Positions 11,411 through 23,940 of a DNA stretch of 64,000 bases are shown here, piece after piece; position 1 is the stretch's first letter; each line of letters starts with the position of its first letter. A model generated the notes under the pieces. It saw only the letters and a list, made by a program, of their open reading frames with translations, was not told where the DNA came from and made no database searches. Location of the stretch: positions 3,348,001 through 3,412,000 of the forward strand of contig WOAB01000041.1 of assembly GCA_027886185.1 (NCBI GenBank), written 5' to 3'. Made by a program: the position numbers and the translations under genes. Origin of the DNA: Rheum nobile (lineage: Eukaryota > Streptophyta > Magnoliopsida > Caryophyllales > Polygonaceae).

Positions 11411-13002
11411 TTTATTCTCATTCTCACTCTAATAATCTTTTTCACTTGAACCTTTCCTTTCAAAAAAAACTTAAGATTGCACTGATAAATCTTTTTGGGC
11501 ACTTGTGTTAGAAATTACTCTGTATGTATATACTAACGTGCCCTTTAAATCGTACTCAACTTAGGGTCTTTCGAAACTTAAGTCCACCCAAAAAACGTGT
11601 TCGGTATGTTCCTGACTTATCGCGACTTATGGAGACTTATTTTAACTGATTTTGGACAAAATAATAAGTTGCATTCCCCAACTTATCTCAGGGTTGGCTT
11701 GACTTATCTCAAATTTGTCCCAGGTATTTGCCTCCCTTACCCCGATACTTCTCTGTTCATCGCCTCTCTCGTATGTTCTTCATCCTCATTGTCTCTCCAA
11801 TTCATCGTCTTCTAGCATCTCTCCCTCTTGATCTCCGACATCTGGCGAGAACCTCGGTCCCTCTCGATCTCCGACGACATCTGGCTTCACGCTAGGCGAC
11901 ATCTTCTTCCCCTCGCAAGTACGTGAATATTCCCTCTCGATCTAGGGATTTTTCCCATCTCGTTCCTCTTTTCCCATATCGCTCTAGGGTTTGTATTGTT
12001 TGTAGCAATCTGATTTGTAGGGTTTTAGGGTTCACTAGGCGACATCTTCTTCCCCTCGCAAGTACGTGAATATTCATAGAAAACGTTTTTCTGCTTGTCC
12101 TGAAAACCTTCAATTTTGATAAATTTGGTTATATGACTTTCTTTGTATTTTCTGGAGTTTATGAGAGTTGATTTCCATGTCCTGATTACTAAGTTAATTA
12201 ATTTGTAGTTTTCAATAGTTTTCTATTGGTTTGAGACGTGATAAGTGATGCGTATGGATGAACTTCATAGTTTTGCCATAAAGAAAATCCTTATATTTCA
12301 CCGAGGATGGGGCGGGTGGGTAAATTCTTTAATGGGTCGGGTGATGGTATCAGTTCATCCAATTTCATGCCTACTTTAACCTCCATCTCAATTATGGTAG
12401 TGATTATGTTTTTTCATGCCTTTTGGATATACTTTGAATGGATCTTTTGCTTGCTTATTGGATGATAAAAACATTTATAATATTAGATTCTGACTAAGCA
12501 CATAAGGCACTTTCCTTGGATTTGCATTGTGTATTCTATTGAATTGCCTACTCCACTGATTATTCCCATCTGTCCAATTATAAGCATAGGGCACAATTTA
12601 TGTGTGATTCTTATTTTCGAGACTTTTTTAATCAAGCTATGGTATTTAGTATAAATTAGGATACGTGTGATTTGTTTCTATCTTAATTAGAAATTGCGTG
12701 AATTGTGATTGATTTGTATGGTAGGATAAAAAAGGATTAAATGTATGATATATATTTTGTGATTGATTTGTATGGTAGCATAGGAAAGGATTAAATGTAT
12801 GATATATATGTTGAGGTTTTAAAAAGGTAAAATTGTAAGAAAATGACGTGTGGCGAAAGCGAAAGTAGAGATGTCATGTGGCAAAATGATTGTGAAAGCG
12901 CCGAAAATTTATATTGGCTTAGTATATATATTGTAGGTTCATGAAAAGATTTTAAAAAGTTATATCCACAAAAAAGATGTATCATGTGGAATGGAGTTTA
13001 AA
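11411..13002. other. Intergenic DNA with a 41-bp exact direct duplication
   Basis: A 41-bp segment at 11892-11932 recurs exactly at 12035-12075, inside pyrimidine-rich DNA (11740-12080) that reads like a 5' UTR (repeated CTCTCTC, CTCGATCTC and a GGGTTTTAGGGTT stretch). It may be captured gene-leader DNA, but I can join no reading frame to it. 12100-13000 is AT-rich with nothing recognisable. Confidence 0.4.
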
Positions 13003-14278
13003 GTGCGAACGTGCGAACAAATAAAAAAAATTAACACGATCGAATTTTATCTGTATTATCGCATAATAAAATTAACTAGGCAAAAAACAACTCTTGTGCA
13101 CCAAGCTATACTATTTTGTGCACGAAAGTATGTTGAAAAGTACACCAAAATATATTAAATTGTGTACCAGAATTTTATTGAATTGTGCACTTGTATTTTG
13201 TTTAGCAGTGCACAAACACATCAACCATATCACTGCACGTCTGCACATATACATGAATTGTGGTGCACAATTATTTGTAAGGTGGTGCACATTTATTTAT
13301 GACTTGTATTTTATTTAAATACAGTAGTAGTGCACAAACACATGATCTATGATGCATAATTATTTGTAAGGTGATGCACATTTAATTATGACGTGGTGCA
13401 CCAAAATTTTATTGAATTGTGCACTTGTATTTCCTTTAAATACAATAATATTGCACAAGTATATGATTTGTGGTGCATAATTATTTATAACGTAGTGCAC
13501 ATTTATTTATGATATTGTGCACAACCATCTTAGTATTCATCTATTTGTAAATATGGTGCACATCACATCTTGTTGCACAAACACATCAACCATCTCAATG
13601 TGCGCACAAACACATGAAATGTGGTGCACAATTATTTGTAATGTGGTGCAATTTTATTTATGACATGGTGCACAATCATCTCAATGCACAATTTTTATTT
13701 TAAATGGTGCACATTTCATCTCGGTGCACAAACACATGAACTGTGGTGCACAATTATTTGTATGTGATGCACAATTATTTGTAATGTGATGTACATTTAT
13801 ATATGACATGGTGTACAACTATTTCGCTGCACAAGTATTTTATAATATGATGCACATTCCATCTTTGTACACAATTATTTGTAATATAGTGTACAATTAT
13901 CTCTATTAAATTTAATTGTAACATGGTGCACAATTACTTGTAAGTTGTAACATGGTGCACAATTATTCGTAACATGGTGCACATCTAAAGCGGTGCACAG
14001 TTATGTGTAACTTTAGTGCACTGACCGGTCAAGGGTGGGTCAACAGGTCAACGGCCAGTTAGCGCCGATCAACAGTCGGTCAACGGTGGTCAAAAGTCAA
14101 TCAACGATGGTCAACGTCGGAGCTCCGATGAGTCAATGTGGGTGACTAATTGAGCACCGATGCAATGCACAATTATGCACCAAAATACTTCTGCACCAGA
14201 TTGCACTTGGTTGTGCACCTCACCCCTTTTGTACACCATATTGCATGGACTTATGCACCTCCGTGCGCACGTTCGCAC
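13003..14278. repeat. TIR-bounded element filled with GTGCAC minisatellite
   Basis: The left terminus GTGCGAACGTGCGAAC (13003-13018) and right terminus GTGCGCACGTTCGCAC (14263-14278) are inverted repeats, matching 15 of 16. The interior is a degenerate array of about 25-40-bp units of the form GTGCACAATTATTTGTAA and GTGCACATTTATTTATGA. It has no coding capacity. No clear target duplication was seen, so calling it a transposon is tentative. The right part holds a cluster of GGTCAA words. Confidence 0.5.
14027..14114 (-). promoter_or_regulatory. Cluster of W-box-like TTGACC/TTGACT words
   Basis: GGTCAA (TTGACC on the minus strand) occurs at 14027, 14038, 14046, 14078, 14088 and 14109, and AGTCAA (TTGACT) at 14095. 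That is seven W-box cores in 88 bp, all in one orientation. W-boxes are the known target of WRKY transcription factors. Whether this cluster regulates anything is unknown. It could simply be part of the surrounding repeat. Confidence 0.45.
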
Positions 14279-14886
14279 GAGAACGTGCATGCACACCAAA
14301 TCAGTGCCCTAAAGCATAAAACACTTTCTTTTTATCCAAATATATTTATTTTGAAAATAAATAAAATAAAAACCTTGTTAATCTATAATCAAGAACAACT
14401 AGTATTTTGTACCAAGGAAATCAAAATTTTGGAACAAGACAATATTGACAATCTTCTAATTAAAGCTATGAATAATTTCATTATAAACCTTGTTCATAAT
14501 TGTGGTAGAACAAAAAAAATGGAAACTTGGCTACACACATAACTATACAAAATAAAACAGTTTTTCTAATCTGTGTTCTTAGGATTAAGGTTAAGCATAT
14601 TTGTTTTGGAAACTGTTATCCTAAACTGGAAAGCTTAAACCCGTCACAAAAAAAATCCTCAAAATAAGTTATTTGAGCAAACATTCCCAAAATAGTTGCT
14701 TAACTTATGCCCTAAGGACATAGGTTAGAAAATCCGAAAAAAAATGGTCAATATCAAAAGGAAAAAGAATAATAGAAGAAATAGACCACCAAATAAACCA
14801 TTTACAAATGTATCAAAAATAAATAAATTGAAAATCGGATTTGCATAAGCAAGCCCCATCACCAAAAAAACCTAAAACACTCTCGA
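14279..14886. other. AT-rich intergenic DNA
   Basis: Nothing gene-like is supported. Open frames in this interval are short and of low complexity. Confidence 0.4.
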
Positions 14887-16800
14887 TTATGACCTTTGAC
14901 TCATTGCACTGTCATCTCCCTCAAACCTCAAATCCTCCAATTTTTTGTCTGCTTCATTCAATCAAGAAAAACTTAAAGCCAACTAATATCTATAAATTTT
15001 CCGAAGTCTAAAACCAATTTGGGGTCTAACTGCCTAAAACCTCTAGAGAAATTAACCCCCAAATTGAAAGCTAGTTGGAGACCTTTTATGTTTCTTCACA
15101 AATCCTGGTGTGGGGAGTGTTGTCGGTTCCTCACAACTTTCATATTGCACACAAGCATTGATACTCGAAGCACAACGAAGATGCAAAACATTTCTTTCCT
15201 TGGAGGGAGATGGATCTGATCGTTTTAGGTTGGGGTCGGGATAGAAGTGGTGGTGGCACACTAGTACATAACTAGGACTTGGACCCTTGTTTTTTTCCTC
15301 TCCGGACCGCGGTTTGAAAAACGTGGTTGTTCTCAGCGAGGTTCGAGATCCGAATCCCATTTTTTTGTAACCGGACTTCGGATCTCGGACCCCAGGTAAG
15401 ATTAAAAAAAAATTGGGACCCAGTTTTTTTTTTTTTTAAAAAAAAGGATAAAATTCCATTTTTTAAAAATAAAATATAGACCCCATTTTTTGGTATCCAG
15501 AATGAGTCTACTAAAAGAAGGCTAAATATTGAAATAAATATTTTAGACTTTGAATGGGTAAAATACAAAACAAAGACTATACATATAAAGAGACATACAC
15601 ATGGAGCATGTTTAAGTATAACATTATCTTTCTACCAAAGAAGTACAACATTATCTTGGCACCAAATAAATAAGAAATATATGTTTAAGTACAACATTAC
15701 ACAACTAATTAGACAAAATACACAAGGAGCATGTGTAGGAACCTTATGCTGGTTCGCTCGCATCAGCTTCGCCATCTCCCATTTCATCAGTTCTCTCTCT
15801 TGCATTTCTTCATGGCCCTTGGTGCTACAAGATCACAAAGCAGAAAACAAGTTTCCATGTTTCATGTGTCAAAACTCCACTCTCTCATTTATATATTCAT
15901 CAGTGCAATTCTTACTAAAACAGAGAATACTTATATGTTTTCCTTGGGCTACTGATGAGGATTTTAAAAATCGAAAAACAAGGTGGTTCAAATCAATTCA
16001 ATTCTATTATATGATTGAACAATTTAAGACAAAAGAAGTTTGATCCATGTATATTGATGGATATCAATACCTAGGAACATTTAAAGACAAAAGAAGAATC
16101 TAAACATCATCATTTTACCTGACAACACTTACTAAACTAATCTGTTTCCTTTTGAGTTGATTAAACATAAGCAGAAGTAGACGTATTTGAAGCATCTCTC
16201 AGTGAAAAACTTTGGCAAACAAGATAATCAACAAGTAATTCAACTGTCTTTTGCCCAACTTTCTTCTTCAAGCACATAGCAAAATACTAATATACAAAAA
16301 TATGCAAATAGGAGAAACTTTATGGAGCAAACAATTTGGTTCAAAGAACCACATAGAAAGTATATTCAGTATAGCAAAGGATAAATAGTACAAGGGTAAG
16401 GAACAAAATCTTTTCAATAAAATAAAATTTAAGATACATACACACCTCTTTAGTAAAGATACCGTCGACCACAGACATACCAAGAACACGTGAGGCTTGA
16501 CCTTCTTAACTTGTTTAATGCATGCATTAGCAAATAGCGCAATACAAATTCTTTTGGCAAAATTAAATGTAACACTTGAGTTCTATCTAGCTTTTTATAT
16601 GCATTTTTGTTTCTTAAAGATATCAAATTAAATAATCACTTCTCAAACATGTAAGAAAGATTATAAGCACATGTTTACCACTTCAAGAAGACTAGTACCC
16701 TACCTGAGTCTGTCATTCACTGTAGGATTTCTAGCAAAAGGGGCAGCTGCAGAATCCAAATTATGTCTCTCATTTGTGATCAGACCCTACATTACAAGAT
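14887..16800 (-). pseudogene. Unassigned exon-like segments, minus strand
   Basis: Several minus-strand stretches look like exons with plausible borders. About 16785-16708 encodes a segment containing DSAAAPFARNPTVND and ends at a GTAGGG donor. About 16498-16446 contains SRVLGMSVVDGIF and ends at a GTGTGT donor. About 16240-16155 contains VGQKTVELLVDYLVCQ and runs to a stop. About 15835-15745 contains EMQERELMKWEMAKLM. About 14960-14887 ends in a stop after KKLEDLRFEGDDSA. I recognise no family, and the phases of the first two do not join, so either exons are missing or the gene is decayed. Codon texture suggests real protein-coding ancestry. Confidence 0.25.
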
Positions 16801-17915
16801 CAACCATATGAACGCTTCATTTGGATCACCAAAGAAAATTATGATTAATGCAATATAATATATTATAATGCAAGATATGCATTATCTTTGGTGAACCAAA
16901 CAAAACTATAAATGATCTGTACATGTTTAAATTGCAAAATACGACTTCCGCAACAATATATTCAAGCATAGATGTAGAAATCTACATCTTTATCTAGTAG
17001 GTAAAGCTGGTGATTTGGAGACGTTCCATTCTTCCCCTTCTAACCTAGGTTAACGTAATCCTACATCTACAACAATAAAATCTAGTGAAGTGAATGCACC
17101 CAATAATATAAAGTGAAATGAAACCATGAAAGTGTTTGATAATTCATCGTGGTGAGCTGGCTAGTTATACATCATCTCTCCTTTATCCTTTGCGCTGAAA
17201 TACAGTTCACGTGGTCGTTTAAACAAACCTGAATAGTTTTGACACATCAACCCTACAGTTAAAGTATATTATAGGAGCAAAGTCTTTGATATTATCCACA
17301 AGTACCTGGGACAATAACATAATTGCCTTGGGTCATTGTCTAAATTCAAAAGTGGGTTTACGAGATAAATCTGAGGCTTACTCTATAGTATAATGTCTCA
17401 TTCATGTCATGTAATCTATTTAAGATCCTCCTTGCCAAGGATACCGCACCATATGGTTGATCTTGTGTATTCTTATTTAGTGATCGATAAGATTGCACTA
17501 TATTATGATGCAAAAACAGAACTCATCAAAAAAAAATCTATTCCCCAAAAATAGCTGGACAGACAATGATTTCTATATACATCTCATAATTGAGCTGAAA
17601 ATTATGATGGAAGAATAAACTGCCTAGTTATAACTAGCAGAAGTAATAGAAGCTCAAAAGCATTTTGCTTCATGCATACGTTGCTTGTATTGATAGCTAA
17701 TGCATGTAATACTAGTGTGTATACACATATATCAACACTAAATGCTATATGGCTTATGAACATAAGGTGACTGACATGCACAAAAATCTTTATGTTGGTC
17801 TTTATTCTCTAAAGTCTACAAGGCCACACTATTTTGTCTCCTCCCTCTCCAGCTTCTAACTTGGTGTATTATTAATCAGAGCACTATAATATTGCAAATA
17901 CTATCAAACACTATA
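16801..17915. other. Intergenic DNA
   Basis: No gene, repeat border or RNA gene could be supported in this stretch. Confidence 0.4.
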
Positions 17916-17916
17916 G

Positions 17917-18070
17917 GGTCCATTCGGTAAGTAGTGAGTAAAACTGAGTGGAAATGGAAGAAACCGGATATATCTCTTACCCCAGTTTCATATAAGCGAG
18001 GCAAAAAAAGTGAGGTATATGTCATACTTTGTACTAGTGGCAATCCATTCATTGCTTTTGGTTCCATTTA
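17917..18070. mobile_element. Truncated Tourist/PIF-like MITE left end
   Basis: The phrase GGGTCCATTCGGTAAGTAGT is followed by a GTGAGTAAAAC-like stretch and closely matches the left end of the element at 29052. No matching right terminus was found nearby, so this looks like a fragment. Confidence 0.5.
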
Positions 18071-19720
18071 GATTATGCTTCGGAAACTTTGTACTAGTGA
18101 CATCCTCTTAAGGTGTTCTTTTTCCTTTCTTTCAAGCCTATGAGAATTATTTTGTACCATGAACTTATTGAAACTAAACCCTTGCTTCAATCTTAAATCG
18201 ATTTAAGGGAACTCATACCTTGATATTATTTTAATTGGTCACCCACTTTGCTAACAGAGGGATTCAAGTGAACAAGTAAACATCCTGATTTAACCATGAA
18301 AAAACAAGATCTCAAACCCTATAGATGGAACCATTTTTCACCATCTAGGTTGAAGAGACGATTAATAGTAGTGTTGTACTATTTCCAATTCTGAAATGAA
18401 ACAATGAATAAAGAACGTTAAAAAGGAAAATCTATAAACATTTTGAGATACTTACATTTTCTGATGTGGAGCTAATTTAGGTTTGGATCGAGTTTGTTGT
18501 TCCGATGAAGAGGTCGATGTCATGGTTGTGTGATACATGTTGGCTTCTAGAGACGAAGCGTCACCTAGGAGTTCTGTCGACTTGTAGAGAGTATTCTATT
18601 GTTTTTGCGTCTCGGTTGTGCTATGCCATGTTGGTATCCTTCCAACTCGTTTTTACGCCCATCTTGTTGCTTTTTCCTAATGCTCTAGCTCTCTTTATCT
18701 TTTATGTTTGTATCTTTTTGAATGCTTGTTTGTTCTTTTGGTTTTCCCTTGTCGGTTTGACCGACTGCCAATTCTTTTGGCCTCTTGAGGACCCATGTCA
18801 GGTTTGACTTGAAACTTCGAATTATTACTTGTATACAAAATTTGATGAATCCACTAAAAATAACGGAGACTCCTCTATTGGTTCCGCTTTACGAAATTAT
18901 CAAGCTAACCTTATTCTTATCTAGAGGGGAAATGTGGGAAAAACACACACCAGTATGAATAGAAGCAGTTGCATTGAGAAATGCTTTGGTACAAGCCAAG
19001 AACATTGGTGCAGAGATGATCATTTAACAATGATGAGCCCGCTTAAAGGATTTGACAATGTCCTTGGGAGATCGTTATCTCCGATATCTTGTCTCTACTC
19101 ATTTTTATTTACAATTCAGATTCGTCATATATTTCATGAGAATAATTGAGTAACTGATAAAATTGAATTCTTTAGCTACTCAAACTCACTAGACGAGGAT
19201 TTGACAAATCAAAAACTTAACATGCTTCTCCGTAAAAATGTTATAGAGTGGTCATCAAATGCTAATCTGATTCTTACCTCATAAAAAAGAGTTAATACTT
19301 TCAAACAAAAATAGTTAATTGATTAAGTAATTACAATAAGTGAGAACACCTCATTAAATGATAACAGTACAATAAAAGTCTAAGATTCATCATCAGTGTA
19401 GAATTTTACCTTTTAAAGTTTAAGATGAGAATATATTTGGTTCTTCTTGATGACTTGATGGTGCGAAGAGCCCCTTCATAACCACTATCATCATACTAGT
19501 GAAAACTAAATATCAAGAAATAATTATAATTTTTTTATCAAATTATACATAATTTGACAGAGTTAATTTTATTTATTTTTTTACTTTTGTAGGGATCAAA
19601 CTATTAAATTTGAAGATAAAAATACCATTTTATTAACGCCATTTATCGTTTTGTATCTCTCTCAAAACCAAAAATATAGAAAAATAAAATGAAAATTTCT
19701 CATCCAATCTGATTATTTCC
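18071..19720. other. Intergenic DNA upstream of RPS8
   Basis: A plus-strand 100-codon open frame at 18505-18807 with a hydrophobic C-terminal half has no recognisable domain and no supporting context. I do not call it a gene. The rest is AT-rich. Confidence 0.35.
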
Positions 19721-19724
19721 GGAT

Positions 19725-19990
19725 TGGGCCAATTGCATTGGAGAATGCGCGTATAAGGCCCAATGCGTCACACCAATAAATTGGGCTAGGCGTCCGTCCG
19801 TAAACATGTCTCGTGTTTCTTCGATTTTTCACTTTTTTTTTTTACTAAAATTTCACAGCGCTATTTTTTTATTACTTTTTGGTTGGACGGACGTATATAA
19901 TATATATAGACACATATGTTGGGCTTTAAAACCAAACCCCCACGCAGCTAAGGAAAACCCTAGTTTCCTTGTCGCGGCGAAGCTGCAACC
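19725..19990 (+). promoter_or_regulatory. RPS8 promoter and 5' leader: site II, TATA, telo-box
   Basis: Site II-type TGGGCY words occur as TGGGCC (19725), GGCCCA (19758, reverse), TGGGCT (19782) and GGGCT (19921). A TATA-rich stretch lies at 19894-19908. A telo-box AAACCCTA lies at 19955-19962, in the likely 5' leader about 30 nt before the start codon. The site II plus telo-box combination is well known in plant ribosomal-protein and other growth-linked promoters. Confidence 0.75.
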
Positions 19991-21714
19991 ATGGGTATTC
20001 TCCATTTTCCCATTCCTTGGTTAATTTTTGGATGTCAATCAAATCCATGGGAGACAAATATGCTAATCTGATGATCGGTTTGCAGGTATCTCTCGTGATT
20101 CCATGCACAAGAGGCGTGCCACTGGTGGCAAGAAGAAGGCCTGGAGGAAGAAGCGAAAGTAAGTAAAGTTTTATCTTTCTTGTTTGTTTTGATTTGTCGC
20201 CTGTATCTGAATCTCTAATTACATTTGTCAATTATTTGAAAATCCGAAGTATTCGAGGTCAATTCGTAACAGAAGTAATGACTGTACTTAAGTTGGTCGA
20301 ATGATCGAAGGATAGGATTGTGTGATATAATGTGTGAGGTTTAGTTGTTTCTTCTGCGATTGTGGTTGCATATAAGAATCACCCAACTTCAGGGAATGAG
20401 CTCGATAACTTTTTTCTGGTTTATTGAATGTATGTTTGGAACGAGAGTCAATAGATTAGATAAATAAACTGTTAAAGTTGTTGTTCCGTTATTCCTTTAG
20501 GTTGAATTTCTGATGCTGATAAATCAGAACAATTTGCATTTCCTAATCTAAGGTTTGTTCAATGCTGATGGTTTAATGCTTTAATGAAGGTATGAACTTG
20601 GGAGGCAGCCAGCTAACACCAAGCTGTCTAGCAACAAGACAGTTAGGAGGGTTAGGGTTCGAGGTGGAAACGTGAAGTGGCGTGCTTTGAGGTTGGACAC
20701 TGGAAACTACTCCTGGGGTAGTGAGGCTGTCACCAGGAAGACCCGTATTTTGGATGTGGTGTACAATGCATCTAACAATGAGTTGGTTAGGACTCAAACC
20801 TTGGTGAAGAGTGCCATTGTCCAGGTTGATGCTGCACCCTTCAAGCAGTGGTATCTCCAGCATTACGGAGTTGACATTGGTCGCAAGAAGAAGGCCACTT
20901 CTGCCAAGAAGGAAGGAGAGGTGAATATTGTTGTTGGCTTCCTGCAATTTTATATCCATTTGCTGCCTATTCAGCTTGAATTTAATGTATATGTTTATGG
21001 ACACTACAATTGACTTCATTTCGTATAAAGAAGAAGAAAAACCAATGATGAGTCAATATAGAGTCCATGTTGTGTGCTTGGAGATAAGAAAGTTCTATTG
21101 GCTGGAAAATTTTGTACTTTCTTGAGGAAAATTAGGTCTCTAAAAAGTTGAATAGCAAGGTAGTAATACTATTTTTTTTGGTCGTGATTGATAGGAAGGT
21201 GAAGCTGCTGCTGAGGAAGCAAAGAAGAGCAACCATGTAGCGAGAAAGTTGGAGAAGCGCCAGCAGGGACGCACTCTGGATTCCCACATTGAGGAACAGT
21301 TTAGCGGTGGACGTCTTTTGGCCGCTATTTCATCACGCCCTGGCCAATGCGGCCGTGCTGATGGGTATGTACATTTGGAATATCAATTTTAGCTTATAAA
21401 CTAATGGCACTTATATCTCGGTGATCATTGATCACAATTGGAAAAAAAAGTATATCAATATGCAGCACTAACAAAGTCAGTGCCTTGTTCATTTACATAC
21501 TGTCGTGTGCTCTTTAAGCTTCTTTGTTACCATGCTGTAGTTCATTTCAATTGATGCTCATGTGTATAATAAATGATGTCAGAGGTTCTTGGTCTAATTT
21601 TATCATGAATTTGCAATAATATGTGGGTGCAGATACATCTTGGAGGGCAAAGAACTTGAATTCTACATGAAGAAACTCCAGCGCAAGAAGGGGAAGGCGG
21701 CGGGTGCTGCTTAA
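19991..21714 (+). CDS. RPS8: 40S ribosomal protein S8 (eS8)
   Basis: Coding exons: 19991-19994, 20086-20158, 20590-20920, 21195-21364, 21633-21714. Together they encode 219 aa with consistent phases and GT/AG borders. The protein begins [19 protein letters not shown] and ends KKGKAAGAA, typical eS8 features with basic N- and C-termini. Arabidopsis S8 is about 222 aa. eS8 is a structural protein of the small ribosomal subunit, assembled in the nucleolus and acting in the cytosol. The first coding exon contributes only ATGG, so most of the leader is spliced just after the start codon. This is a common arrangement in ribosomal-protein genes. The gene appears intact and, with its promoter, probably strongly expressed in growing tissue. 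Confidence 0.97.
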
Positions 21715-22462
21715 ATTATTTTTGATGTGTCGTTAAACACTTCCCAGAGAAAAGAGTCTTTGTGTTTCAAATTCAGATCTCTTCTTTTTCTTTGTTCTTG
21801 TGATGAAGGATCTCTTTTGTCACTCTAAATTTTTAGCCCATGAAAAATGTTGACGTTGCAGAGTTTTGGTAGCAGTCTATGTTTAAACTGTTGTAGCAGT
21901 CTATGTTGGTTGAACTAATTGCATACTTACCTTGTGATTGTGCTCTGATTGTGCCCTACAAATCATTTTTTCCTTCGCCAAACGTTTTTTAGTTGATGGA
22001 TGAGTAACTTGCTTGTAACTGATTTTTAATCCACGCCTAACCTCCCCAAAAAATCACTTATATCTAATTTCTCTATATTAATGTATTGCATACAATTCAT
22101 TACTTGTATTGTACAAAATAAAGTATTCATTACTTGTAATTATTTCATTCTTATAATTATTTAACATTTCATATACGTTTTATCCGTAAAATGTTTATTT
22201 TACATCCATATCTCTATTGCTGTTTTAATTACATAAGTGCCCACTTCACAGCTTTTCCTAATTTGGGGGTTTGCTTGTTGAAGATTGAGTTTCTAGTAGA
22301 ATATGCAATTGGGTTATTTGTGGAAATGTTTGTTGATTGTTTAATGAGTTGAAGATCGATGATGTTATACCCCGATCATGCTCATCGAAGAAAGAGATAC
22401 ACCGGCCGTTTTGCAGCTTGGATCTAATTACAACTTACAAATATTGGATTTGATTACTTACA
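21715..22462. other. RPS8 3' flank
   Basis: The 3' UTR of RPS8 probably occupies the first 200-300 bp (T-rich, with TTGTTCTTGTGATGAAGG). A TGTTGTAGCAGTCTATGTT-type phrase is partly duplicated near 21867-21905. The remainder is AT-rich and featureless. Confidence 0.45.
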
Positions 22463-22464
22463 TA

Positions 22465-22719
22465 CTCCCTCCGTTTCATTTTATAAGCCCTATTTGCATT
22501 TTTGTCACTTCACGGTTAAAGAAATCTTCAAGATTTCTTCCAATATATAAGAAAAAACATAGTCATGTGGGGTCTTGTTTGATTCATCTCAATGAGTAAT
22601 TTGATAATATCAAAAAATTATAATTTTTAGGATTATGTAATTAGAGATATTAACGATACAAAATTCGCTTCGGCGGATGTGTCAAGTCAAATGGGGCTTA
22701 TAAAGTGGGACATAGGGAG
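22465..22719. mobile_element. Stowaway-like (Tc1/mariner) MITE
   Basis: The left end CTCCCTCCGTTTCATTTTAT and the right end, reading ATAAAGTGGGACATAGGGAG, are inverted repeats. The element is flanked by TA dinucleotides (22463-22464 and 22720-22721). At 255 bp with no coding capacity and the classic CTCCCTCCG terminus, it is a Stowaway-type MITE. Confidence 0.8.
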
Positions 22720-23820
22720 TATATGATTGTCAGATTTTGTGATTGAATTTCGTGCACATGTAGCAAATTAGTTCAATTAGGTTTTCGGCTCTTTGAATTT
22801 GGGAAAAGTGAAAGAAATTTGTTAAACTAGGTTAAACCCTCGTGTCATGCACAAATAGATTATTAAGATTATATTAAACATAAGATGAAAGAAGAATTTT
22901 GTAACGAATAAACGTTACATAATTAAAAATAAATGACTATGTGATTAAGAAATATCATACATAACAAAAATGAGATTGACATGTAATTATATTATATTTT
23001 TTTGAAACATATACATATCAATAGAAAGAAAGTGGATGAATTTATATATATAAACATTAAAGAGAAAAAAATCACTCTAAATATACCAAAATAATAATAA
23101 TGATTGTACATGTTACTTTACTAATTCTCAAGTACAATGATTTTTGTATATTTAGAATAAAGTAGTACACGAAATTGAAATATGAAATGGAATGTACTAT
23201 TTTTCTTCAATTTAATAGGTTAGTAAGATACTATTTATCAATATTTCAACAATATCTTAATGATGATATGTTTAGATCTATATATTGTTTAAACTTATTT
23301 AGTTTGTTGATAGAATATTACTTTTGTTAGTTTTTTTTACTGTTTATAATACGATTCAGACTTTCGACATTGAGATTATATTATTGAAAATAAAATCATA
23401 TTAGTTTAATCATTGTTTTATTATTAAAAGTATATATGTTGGGAAGTTATATCTATTGTCAATTCTTAATATACTAAATTAACTTAAATGGATAATCAAA
23501 TAAAGCCTAGTTCACTTTTTTTTATATAAATAGTATGTTTATATTTTTATGCATAATTTTTTTATTCATCATTAATTATTTCAAGTTCATAAATAATTTG
23601 TATTTAAATCTTAAAAATGTAAAATTTATCGGTTAAAGATTTTGTTACTATAAGATTTACGTGTGTTTATTTAAATTTTAAAGTGTGAATGCAATGTAAA
23701 TAAAAAAATAATTAAAAAGATATGCTATCTAAAGCGTTTACCAATCTTATTTCTATTTCAATATACTAATTAACTTACATGGTTTTATTTAATTGGCTTA
23801 ATAGTTTATCACTAATTTGT

Positions 23821-23940
23821 GATATTTACCAAAAAAAGTTATTAGAAGATATGCTATCTTAATATCTTGGGTTGATTCGTGATATTTACCAAAAAAAGTT
23901 ATTAGAAGATATGCTATCTCAATATCTTGGGTTGAGTAAC
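23821..23940. repeat. 60-bp tandem duplication
   Basis: The 60 bp starting GATATTTACCAAAAAAAGTT at 23821 is repeated directly at 23881, with mismatches only near the end. It lies inside the reverse Helitron and must postdate its insertion or be inherited from its source. Confidence 0.9.

Noticed and set aside
10545..11502. Several 70-100-codon open frames in the GTGCAC array
   Set aside because: They follow the repeat unit, change frame between units and have His/Cys/Ile-rich low-complexity translations without any domain.
18505..18807. 100-codon plus-strand frame with hydrophobic tail
   Set aside because: No homology recognised, no promoter or splice context, and its flanks are repeat-rich.
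20573..21019. 148-codon minus-strand open frame
   Set aside because: Antisense shadow of the large RPS8 exon.
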